From: CAVSCR01 sp963726575
GTDB taxonomy: Bacteria; Actinomycetota; Actinomycetes; JAHEKZ01
Direction of reading: 5' to 3'
DNA: 64,000 nt
Assembly: GCA_963726575.1 (NCBI GenBank)
Contig: CAVSCR010000005.1
Location: 186,001-250,000, forward strand
Below are positions 8,642-16,317 of this stretch, in pieces; position 1 is the stretch's first letter; every line of letters begins with the position of its first letter. The notes under the pieces were generated by a model. It was not told the DNA's origin. It did no database searches and saw only the letters and a program-made list of their open reading frames with translations. The position numbers and the translations under genes are program-made.

Positions 8642-9895
8642 TCAGCCGGAGAACTCCTCGAGCGCCTTCTGCGCCTCCACGAGCCACTCCCGCCGGGCCT
8701 GTAGGGCGTCCGTTGCGTCATCTGCGGCCGCGACGTTGCCCTCTGCCCGTGCTTTCGCCAACTGTTGCTCGAGCTTGCTGATCGAGGTGGTCAGCTGAGC
8801 CACGGCCGCCTCGGCCCGCGAGCGGCCCTCCGGGTTCGACCGTCGCCATTGCTTCTGCTCCGTGTCGCGCACAGCCTGCTCCACCGCGTGCATCCGGCCC
8901 TCGACGGCGTCGCGGTCGCCGCGGGGCACGTGGCCGATCGCGGCGAACTTCTCCTGCAGGTCCCGCAGCGCGGTGCGGGCAGCCCGCAGGTCGTCGACCG
9001 GGACCAGTCGTTCCGCCTGTTCCACCAGCGCGAGCTTGGCCGCCAGGTTGGCGCGCTGGTCGGTGTCGCGCTCGGAGAACGCGGCCGAGCGCGCGGTGAA
9101 GAACGTGTCCTGGGCGACGCGGAAGCGTTTCCACAACGCGTCCTCGGCCCCGCGTGGAGCCGGTCCAGCGGCCTTCCACTGCGTCATGAGCGCGCGGAAC
9201 TGGGCCGCGGTCGGGCCCCAGTCGGTGGAGTCGGCCAGCGACTCGGCCTGCGCCGCCAGCGTCTCCTTGGTGACCGCCGCTTCCTTGCGCCGCTGGTCGA
9301 GCTCGCCGAAGTGGGCGCGGCGTCGCTTGTCGAAAGTCGCCCGGGCGTGGCTCAGTCGTTGCCACAGTTCCTGCTCGCCGGCTCGGTCGATGCGCGGGGC
9401 GGCCTTCCACTCATCGACGAGGGTGCGATAGCGGTCGCCGCTGCTCTTCCACTGCGTGGACTCGGCAAGGCGTTCGGCCTCCTGCACCATCTGCTCCCGT
9501 CGTTCCCGCGCCGCGGCCTTCGCCAGCTCGCGGTCGGCGGCTCGCTGCTGACGTTGGGCGTCCACCGCAGCGACCAGCAGGTCCAACCGCGACCTCAGCG
9601 CGTCCAGGTCACCGATGCACTGCGGGGTGTCGACCTGTGAGCGCAGCTTGCCGATCTTGGCCATCGCCTCGTCGGGCGCGAGGTGGGCGTCCTTGACCCG
9701 CTGGGCCAGCAGCCCGATGTCGACCGACAACGACTCGTACCGACGGGCGTAGTACGCCAGACCGGTCTCGGAGCTGCCGGCCAGCCAGGAACCCACGGCC
9801 GTCTCGCCCTCAGGCGTACGGACGTACACCGTTCCGTCGGCGTCGACCCGCCCCCAGGCCGATGCCGCGCTCGGCTGCGCGCCCGGTTGCGTCAT
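8642..9895 (-). CDS. DUF349 domain-containing coiled-coil protein
   Basis: A 417-aa, mostly alpha-helical, highly charged protein with at least three DUF349-type repeats. Their W-x-x-L/F-x-x-A-R-x-F-like segments include ELWQRLSHARATFDKRRR and ALWKRFRVAQDTFFTARS. The C-terminus is a coiled coil. There is no signal peptide or membrane helix. DUF349 proteins are common beside rel in actinobacteria; their biochemical role is not established. AAGGGAAAGG precedes the ATG at 9895. Confidence 0.85.
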   Translation of the reverse strand: MTQPGAQPSAASAWGRVDADGTVYVRTPEGETAVGSWLAGSSETGLAYYARRYESLSVDIGLLAQRVKDAHLAPDEAMAKIGKLRSQVDTPQCIGDLDALRSRLDLLVAAVDAQRQQRAADRELAKAAARERREQMVQEAERLAESTQWKSSGDRYRTLVDEWKAAPRIDRAGEQELWQRLSHARATFDKRRRAHFGELDQRRKEAAVTKETLAAQAESLADSTDWGPTAAQFRALMTQWKAAGPAPRGAEDALWKRFRVAQDTFFTARSAAFSERDTDQRANLAAKLALVEQAERLVPVDDLRAARTALRDLQEKFAAIGHVPRGDRDAVEGRMHAVEQAVRDTEQKQWRRSNPEGRSRAEAAVAQLTTSISKLEQQLAKARAEGNVAAADDATDALQARREWLVEAQKALEEFSG

Positions 9896-9935
9896 CGATG
9901 CCTTTCCCTTGCGCCCCTTCGGGTTCCCTGCATCG

Positions 9936-10781
9936 TCACGACGACGCCACCGTAGCGCGGGAGATCACCACAGCCTGGTTCGGGACGCCGTCGCCGGACG
10001 GGGTCGAACCGGCCTTGGCGATCTTCAGCAACGTGGCCAACCCCTGCGTCACGTGGCCGAAGATCGTGTAGTTGGCCGGGAGCACGGTGGTCCGGTACAC
10101 GATGAAGAACTGCGCACCCGCCTTGCCACTTCCGCCCTCGGCCATCGCGACAGACCCCGCCGGGTAGGTGCCCTGTCCCGACTTGTTGGCCTTCGGGAGG
10201 TTCTCATCGGCGAGCTGGTAGCCGACGTTGCCGTTACCAGTGCCCGTCGGATCGCCGCACTGCAGCACGTAGAAGCCGGCCGTGGTGAGCCGGTGGCACG
10301 CGGTGTTGTCGTAGTAGCCCTTGCCCGACAAGAAGGCGAACGCGTTCGACGTCTTGGGAGCGCTTGCCGTGTCCAATGCGAACTGGATCGGCCCGCAGTT
10401 CGTGGCCAAGGTGGCGGTGGCGCTGCTGCCCGGCTTCAGGACGTTGCCCGGCTTCGCGAACGACGGCGGTGTGGCGTTGACCGAGATCGTCGTGTCACGA
10501 CAACCTGCGACGACGGCCGCGGCCGGCCCGACCTTGACCAGCGGACTGGCCGCTGTCGGACTCGCGCTCGGCGTTGACTGGTCGGCGACCTTGCCGGCCG
10601 GGCTGCTCAGCAGGTGGACCACCCAGCCGAACGCGATAGCCGCGATGATCGCGCCCACGGTGAACACAGCGATGAACTTCTGACGGCGACGCCGCCGGTT
10701 GTGATGGTGGCGACGTGCCTGCTGCCGCTGGTAGTGGGCGCGCGCCAGCTCTCGCTGGCGCTGTTGCTTGCTCGGACTCAC
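9936..10781 (-). CDS. Membrane-anchored cyclophilin-type peptidyl-prolyl isomerase
   Basis: A 281-aa protein with a basic His/Arg-rich cytosolic N-terminus (residues 1-35), one transmembrane helix (FIAVFTVGAIIAAIAFGWVV), a Ser/Thr/Pro-rich linker and an extracytoplasmic cyclophilin domain. The latter shows NTACHRLTTAGFYVLQCGDPTGTG, the GYQLADEN segment and AQFFIVYR. It presumably catalyses prolyl isomerisation of secreted proteins. The start follows GAAAGGAAC. Confidence 0.9.
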   Translation of the reverse strand: MSPSKQQRQRELARAHYQRQQARRHHHNRRRRRQKFIAVFTVGAIIAAIAFGWVVHLLSSPAGKVADQSTPSASPTAASPLVKVGPAAAVVAGCRDTTISVNATPPSFAKPGNVLKPGSSATATLATNCGPIQFALDTASAPKTSNAFAFLSGKGYYDNTACHRLTTAGFYVLQCGDPTGTGNGNVGYQLADENLPKANKSGQGTYPAGSVAMAEGGSGKAGAQFFIVYRTTVLPANYTIFGHVTQGLATLLKIAKAGSTPSGDGVPNQAVVISRATVASS

Positions 10782-10936
10782 CGCGTTCCTTTCGGGTTCT
10801 CGCCCGCACCCTCGGCCGCATCATCTGGGTGACCGGGACCTGAGTGTATGAACCCCGGTCAAACCCGTTCGTATCCGTGTGCTGGTGGCCGGTAGGCTCA
10901 ACACACCGACGCCACCGAACGACAGGGAGTTCCGCC

Positions 10937-11671
10937 GTGCTGGTTGCCGGCTTCCCGTCCGAGGCGTTCGGGACCAACGTCTACCTGGTGTCACCGGGGA
11001 TCGGCGAGCAATGCGTGGTGGTGGATCCCGGGATCGAGGTCTCCGACGGGGTCGATGACCTGCTGCGCGAGCTGGGCCTGGAACCGGTGGCTGTGCTGCT
11101 GACCCATGGCCACCTCGACCACACCTTCTCTGTGGTCCCGGTCGGTACCCGGCGCGGCATCCCCGCCTACATCCACGGCGGCGACCGCGACCTGCTGCGC
11201 GACCCGATGCCCGGGCTGAGTCAGGAGACGCGGACCCTGTTCGGCGGTCGGCTGCAGTGGCAGGAGCCCGACGACGTGCAGATCCTCACCGACGGCACGA
11301 CGTTGGAGATCGCGGGCTTGCAGATCAGCGTCGACCACGCCCCGGGACACACTCCCGGGTCGGTCATGTTCCGGTTCCCCGGCGCGCCGGACGGTGCTGT
11401 CGGCGTCGGCGAGGCGCCGTCGCAGACTCTGCTCAGCGGAGACGTCTTGTTCGCGGGGTCGATCGGTCGCACCGACCTGCCCGGCGGCTCGTTGCCGCAG
11501 ATGATGACATCGCTGGCACAACGTGTGCTGACGTTGTCGGACGACATCGTGGTCCTCCCCGGACACGGGCCGGCCACCACGATCGGGCGCGAGCGCGCCA
11601 CCAACCCCTACCTGGCCCAGGCCGCCCACGAGGCCCCGACCGATGCCCCGGCACCGACGCGGGGGTTGTGA
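10937..11671 (+). CDS. Metallo-beta-lactamase fold hydrolase, glyoxalase II-like
   Basis: A 244-aa metallo-hydrolase with the metal-binding motif THGHLDH, downstream HAPGHTPGSVM, SGDVLF and GHGPATTIG, matching the glyoxalase II-like MBL group often found just upstream of hisS in actinobacteria. GTG 10937 is preferred because AGGGAG (10924-10929) precedes it and the upstream in-frame extension is not conserved-looking. A TAGGCT -10-like hexamer lies at 10893-10898. The exact substrate cannot be told from sequence. Confidence 0.85.
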   Translation: MLVAGFPSEAFGTNVYLVSPGIGEQCVVVDPGIEVSDGVDDLLRELGLEPVAVLLTHGHLDHTFSVVPVGTRRGIPAYIHGGDRDLLRDPMPGLSQETRTLFGGRLQWQEPDDVQILTDGTTLEIAGLQISVDHAPGHTPGSVMFRFPGAPDGAVGVGEAPSQTLLSGDVLFAGSIGRTDLPGGSLPQMMTSLAQRVLTLSDDIVVLPGHGPATTIGRERATNPYLAQAAHEAPTDAPAPTRGL

Positions 11672-11674
11672 CGC

Positions 11675-13027
11675 ATGGCCAAGCCAGCTTCGCTGTCCGG
11701 CTTTCCCGAGTACCTGCCCGCAGATCGGATCGTCGAGCTGAACGTGCTCGACACCGTGCGGCGGGTCTTCGAGCTGAACGGTTTCGCATCGATCGAGACC
11801 CGGTCCGTCGAGCCACTCGAACAGATGCTTCGCAAGGGCGAGATCGACAAGGAGATCTACGTCCTGCGCCGTCTCCACGCTGCGGCTGACGACGGCGACG
11901 CCGGCCTGGGGCTGCATTTCGACCTGACAGTTCCGTTCGCTCGATACGTGCTCGAGAACGCCGGGCGCCTGGACTTTCCATTCCGGCGCTACCAGATCCA
12001 GAAGGCCTGGCGCGGTGAGCGCCCGCAAGAGGGTCGGTACCGCGAGTTCACGCAGGCTGATATCGACATCGTGGGGCGTGACACGCTGCCCTTCCACCAT
12101 GAGGTCGAAGTTGCCGTCGTCATGGCCGAGGTGTTCCGGGCGCTGCCGTGCCCGCCCGCAGTCATCTTGGTGAACAACCGTCGACTTGCCGAAGGCTTCT
12201 TCCTCGGCGCCGGAGCCACCGATGCGCCGGCCGCTCTTCGGGCCATCGACAAGCTCGACAAGATCGGGCCGGAGAAGGTGGCCTACCTCCTCGTCAGTGA
12301 GGCCGGACTCAGCCAAGATGGGGCGCATCGCTGCTTGCAACTCGCTGCGATCCGTACTGACGACACGTCCTTCGTCCAACGGGTGCAGTCCCTCCAAGTG
12401 GAGCACCCCCTGCTGGACCAGGGCCTCGCCGAGCTGGCGGCCGTGGTCGGCGCCGCTCACGCGCGGATGCCGGGGGCCGTCGTGGCGGACCTCAAGATCG
12501 CTCGTGGGCTCGACTACTACACCGGAACCATCTACGAGACCCAGTTGATCGGCTACGAGTCGCTGGGGTCCGTGTGCTCCGGAGGCCGATACGACGCGCT
12601 CGCCAGCGATGGACGGACGACCTATCCCGGGGTCGGAATCTCGCTGGGCGTCACCCGTCTCCTCGCGGTACTGGTGGGCAGGGGGCTGGTCACGGCGAGC
12701 CGCTCGGTCCCGACGTGCGTGCTCGTAGCGGTGAACGACGAAGCGGACCGTGCAGCTTCGGACGACATCGCCGCCGTGTTGCGGTCACGGGGAATCAACA
12801 CCGAGGTCGCCCCTGCGGCGGAGAAGTTCGGCAAGCAGATCCGCTACGCCGACCGACGCGGGATTCCGTACGTCTGGTTCCCAGGTCGTGAAAGCGAGCA
12901 CTCGGTCAAGGACATCCGGTCGGGGGATCAGGTCGACGCCGACCCGAACCTGTGGACCCCGCCGCCAGCGGATTGGTCTCCCGTCATCAGCACAGTCTCG
13001 CCCGAGGCCGAGGAGCGCACCCAGTGA
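11675..13027 (+). CDS. hisS: Histidyl-tRNA synthetase
   Basis: A 450-aa class II synthetase. It has motif 1 region SGFPEYLPADRIVELNVLD, motif 2 FRRYQIQKAWRGERPQEGRYREFTQ-type segment, the histidine-specific GLDYYTGTIYE and a C-terminal anticodon-binding domain (TCVLVAVNDEADR onward). It starts three bases after the MBL gene stop and its stop overlaps the aspS start (GTGA). Confidence 0.95.
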   Translation: MAKPASLSGFPEYLPADRIVELNVLDTVRRVFELNGFASIETRSVEPLEQMLRKGEIDKEIYVLRRLHAAADDGDAGLGLHFDLTVPFARYVLENAGRLDFPFRRYQIQKAWRGERPQEGRYREFTQADIDIVGRDTLPFHHEVEVAVVMAEVFRALPCPPAVILVNNRRLAEGFFLGAGATDAPAALRAIDKLDKIGPEKVAYLLVSEAGLSQDGAHRCLQLAAIRTDDTSFVQRVQSLQVEHPLLDQGLAELAAVVGAAHARMPGAVVADLKIARGLDYYTGTIYETQLIGYESLGSVCSGGRYDALASDGRTTYPGVGISLGVTRLLAVLVGRGLVTASRSVPTCVLVAVNDEADRAASDDIAAVLRSRGINTEVAPAAEKFGKQIRYADRRGIPYVWFPGRESEHSVKDIRSGDQVDADPNLWTPPPADWSPVISTVSPEAEERTQ

Positions 13028-14793
13028 TCCGCAGCCACGAGGCGGGAACGCTTCGCTCCTCCGACGCCGGGGTCGAGATCGTGCTCGCCGGCTGGGTGGC
13101 GCGCCGACGCGACCACGGCGGGGTGGCGTTCCTGGACCTGCGCGACGCCTCCGGCGTGGTGCAGGTAGTCGTGCGCGACGCGGCGGTGGCCGGCGACCTG
13201 CGCACGGAGTTCTGTCTGAGGGTCGTTGGTGAGGTCGTCGGACGCCCCGCCGGCAACGAGAACCCGGAGCTTCCCACCGGTGACATCGAGGTGATCGCCC
13301 AGGAGGTCGAGATCCTCAGTGAGGCGGCGACCCTCCCGTTCCCCATCGACGAGTACGTGAGCGTCGGTGAGGACGTCCGCCTGCGCTACCGGTACCTCGA
13401 CCTGCGCCGCGAGGAACCGGGTCGTTTGCTCCGGCTGCGCTCCCGCACGACCAAGCTGATCCGCGACGTCATGGACGAGCACCGCTTCCTGGAGATCGAG
13501 ACGCCGTACCTGACACGCTCCACCCCCGAAGGCGCCCGCGACTTCCTGGTACCCGTGCGCCTGCAGCCGGGAAGCTGGTACGCGCTCCCGCAGTCACCAC
13601 AGCTGTTCAAGCAGCTGTTGATGGTGTCGGGCCTGGAGCGCTACTACCAGATCGCCCGGTGCTTCCGGGACGAGGACTTCCGCGCCGACCGCCAACCGGA
13701 GTTCACCCAGCTGGACGTGGAGATGTCGTTCTGCGACCAGGACGACGTCATCGCCCTCGGTGAGGCGGTGGTGGTCCGGCTGTGGCAGGAGCTCTTCGGG
13801 GATGCCGTCGCCACTCCGATCCGGCGCATGACCTACGCCGATGCCATGACGCGCTACGGCAGCGACAAGCCGGACCTGCGCTTCGGTAACGAGCTCGTCG
13901 ACGTCACCGAGTACTTCGCGGCGACGCCGTTTCGGGTGTTCCAGTCCGAGCACGTCGGGGCGGTCGTCATGCCCGGCGGTGCCGAGCAGACGCGCCGAGA
14001 GCTCGACGCCTGGCAGGACTGGGCCAAGGCACGCGGTGCCAAGGGCCTGGCCTACGTACTCGTCGGAGCCGACGGCGAGCTCGGCGGGCCGGTGGCCAAG
14101 AACCTTTCCGAGGCGGAGCGGATCGGCCTCGCCGACGCCGTCGGGGCGGGTGCGGGCGATGCGGTCTTCTTCGGTGCCGGTGCCCGGATGCAGACGTTGG
14201 CCCTGCTCGGAGCGGCCCGCCTGGAGATCGGCCGACGCTGCGGACTGATCGCCGAGGACGCGTGGGAGTTCCTCTGGGTGGTCGACGCGCCGATGTTCGA
14301 GTCCGATGCAGCGGGTGGCTGGACGGCGGTGCACCACCCGTTCACTGCTCCGAACGACGAGTGGGAGGCCGCGTTCGACGCGGAGCCGGGGCGGGCGCTT
14401 GCCTGGGCCTACGACCTGGTGCTCAACGGCAACGAGATCGCCGGTGGCTCGATCCGTATCCACCGGCGCGAGGTGCAGCAACGCGTCTTCGACGTGATCG
14501 GGCTGACCCGCGACGAGGCACAGAGCAAGTTCGGGTTCCTCCTCGAGGCGTTCAACTACGGCCCTCCGCCTCATGGCGGGATCGCGTTCGGTCTCGACCG
14601 GCTGGTGGCCCTGCTGGGCGGTGCCGACTCGATCCGCGAGGTGATCGCCTTCCCCAAGACCGCATCCGGCGGCGATCCGCTGACCGGCGCACCGACGCCG
14701 ATCACCGCCGCCCAGCGCGCCGAAGCGGGCATCGACTACGTGCCACCGCAGGACGACGCCCCCGCGCAACCCGTCGAGTGGCCGACAGCGTGA
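13024..14793 (+). CDS. aspS: Aspartyl-tRNA synthetase
   Basis: A 589-aa bacterial-type class IIb synthetase. It has an N-terminal OB-fold anticodon-binding domain (VEIVLAGWVARRRDHGGVAFLDLRD), motif 2 with YYQIARCFRDEDFRADRQPE, the bacterial GAD insertion domain in the middle and motif 3 GGIAFGLDRLVALL. GTG 13024 is chosen because it overlaps the hisS stop and gives the conserved MIRSHEAGTL start. An organism lacking AsnRS could use this enzyme as non-discriminating; that cannot be judged here. Confidence 0.95.
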   Translation: MIRSHEAGTLRSSDAGVEIVLAGWVARRRDHGGVAFLDLRDASGVVQVVVRDAAVAGDLRTEFCLRVVGEVVGRPAGNENPELPTGDIEVIAQEVEILSEAATLPFPIDEYVSVGEDVRLRYRYLDLRREEPGRLLRLRSRTTKLIRDVMDEHRFLEIETPYLTRSTPEGARDFLVPVRLQPGSWYALPQSPQLFKQLLMVSGLERYYQIARCFRDEDFRADRQPEFTQLDVEMSFCDQDDVIALGEAVVVRLWQELFGDAVATPIRRMTYADAMTRYGSDKPDLRFGNELVDVTEYFAATPFRVFQSEHVGAVVMPGGAEQTRRELDAWQDWAKARGAKGLAYVLVGADGELGGPVAKNLSEAERIGLADAVGAGAGDAVFFGAGARMQTLALLGAARLEIGRRCGLIAEDAWEFLWVVDAPMFESDAAGGWTAVHHPFTAPNDEWEAAFDAEPGRALAWAYDLVLNGNEIAGGSIRIHRREVQQRVFDVIGLTRDEAQSKFGFLLEAFNYGPPPHGGIAFGLDRLVALLGGADSIREVIAFPKTASGGDPLTGAPTPITAAQRAEAGIDYVPPQDDAPAQPVEWPTA

Positions 14794-14868
14794 GTCTGAC
14801 GAGCCGAGCTGCGGGTCAGGACTCACGCTCGGAGCCAATCGGCGTTGGAGGGGCTTAGGGTCGAGGAC

Positions 14869-16254
14869 GTGGCAACGGCCGACCTCTTCGACGCGGCGGC
14901 TGAGGATCTGACCCCTGGACCGCTGGCGGCGCGGATGCGCCCCCGCACGGTCGAGGAGGTCGTCGGGCAGGACCACCTCCTGCAGCCGGGCTCTCCGCTG
15001 CGCCGGCTGGTCGACGTGTCGTCGCCTCGCTCCGAAGTGTCAGGTTCTGAGGCTGGTCCGGTGTCGGTGATCCTCTGGGGTCCGCCGGGTACCGGCAAGA
15101 CGACGCTGGCGAGCCTGATCAGTCAGTCCACGGGCCGTCGGTTCGTCGAGCTGTCGGCCGTCACCGCCGGCGTCAAGGACGTGCGCGCCGTGATCGACGA
15201 GGCGCGGCGGGGGATGGCCACGGGCGAGCCCGAGACCGTGCTCTTCGTCGACGAGGTGCACCGGTTCTCCAAGACGCAACAGGATGCGTTGCTCCCGTCG
15301 GTGGAGAACCGTTGGGTCGTGCTAGTGGCCGCGACCACCGAGAACCCGCACTTCAGCGTCATCTCACCGCTGCTGTCCCGCTCGCTCGTCCTGACCCTGA
15401 AGCCGCTGGGGGACGACGCGGTGCGATCGTTGATCGAGCGGGCCATCACGTCCCCGCGCGGGCTTGCCGGCGAGGTCGAGGTCACCGGCGATGCGGTCGA
15501 CCAGCTCGTTCGGATGTCGGGCGGCGACGCGCGACGCGGCCTGACCGCGCTCGAGGCGGCCGCCGGCGTGGCGGCCGACACCGGCCAGGCCGCCATCACG
15601 GCGCAGACCGTGGCGCAGGCGGTCGACCGAGCGTCGGTGCGCTACGACCGCGACGGGGACCAGCACTACGACGTGGCCAGCGCGTTGATCAAGAGCCTGC
15701 GCGGGTCGGACGTCGACGCAGCCCTGCACTACCTGGCCCGGATGGTCGAGGCCGGCGAGGATCCACGGTTCGTCGCGCGGCGGCTGGTGATCTTCGCCAG
15801 CGAGGACGTGGGGATGGCCGACCCGACGGCGTTGCAGATCGCCGTGGCGGCGCTGCAGGCGGCGCAGTTCGTCGGCCTGCCCGAGGCCCGGCTCAGCCTT
15901 GCGCAGGCCGTGATCCACCTGGCGCTTGCTCCCAAGTCGAATGCCGTGATCGTGGCGATCGACGCGGCGATCGCCGACCTGCGACGCGGCGTCATCGGTA
16001 CGGTGCCGGCGCATCTGCGCGACGCGCACTACCCGGGTGCCCGCGATCTCGGCCACGGCCTCCGGTACCGCTACCCCCACGACGACCCGCGCGGCGTGGT
16101 CACCCAGCAGTACGCGCCGGACCCGGTCCTGGATCGCACCTACTACGTCCCGACGCAGCACGGGAACGAACGGACGGTGGCCGAGCGCGCCGAGAAGGTC
16201 CGCGCGATCGTCCGGGCGGTAGACGACGAAGCCGCAGCCACCCCGGACGACTGA
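14869..16254 (+). CDS. rarA: Replication-associated recombination protein A (MgsA/RarA ATPase)
   Basis: A 461-aa AAA+ ATPase of the clamp-loader clade acting at stalled replication forks. It shows RMRPRTVEEVVGQDHLL, Walker A GPPGTGKTTLASLI, Walker B LFVDEVHRFSK, sensor LVAATTENPHFSVI and the C-terminal tetramerisation domain with RRLVIFASEDVGMADP. GTG 14869 (AGGG at 14857-14860) is preferred; a TTG at 14845 with GGAG at 14831 would add eight residues. Confidence 0.93.
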   Translation: MATADLFDAAAEDLTPGPLAARMRPRTVEEVVGQDHLLQPGSPLRRLVDVSSPRSEVSGSEAGPVSVILWGPPGTGKTTLASLISQSTGRRFVELSAVTAGVKDVRAVIDEARRGMATGEPETVLFVDEVHRFSKTQQDALLPSVENRWVVLVAATTENPHFSVISPLLSRSLVLTLKPLGDDAVRSLIERAITSPRGLAGEVEVTGDAVDQLVRMSGGDARRGLTALEAAAGVAADTGQAAITAQTVAQAVDRASVRYDRDGDQHYDVASALIKSLRGSDVDAALHYLARMVEAGEDPRFVARRLVIFASEDVGMADPTALQIAVAALQAAQFVGLPEARLSLAQAVIHLALAPKSNAVIVAIDAAIADLRRGVIGTVPAHLRDAHYPGARDLGHGLRYRYPHDDPRGVVTQQYAPDPVLDRTYYVPTQHGNERTVAERAEKVRAIVRAVDDEAAATPDD

Positions 16255-16304
16255 TCCACCGCGCGGCGTCGCAAACGCGATCGAGGGCGACCCACCTGCT
16301 CGGA

Positions 16305-16317
16305 TAGGCTCGCCGGA
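16305..16317 (+). promoter_or_regulatory. -10 element placing alaS on a leaderless transcript
   Basis: TAGGCT (16305-16310), a common actinobacterial -10 sequence, ends six bases before the alaS ATG (16317). Transcription would therefore begin at or next to the start codon. No Shine-Dalgarno sequence precedes the ATG. The same spacing is seen upstream of polA. No convincing -35 is visible. Confidence 0.5.
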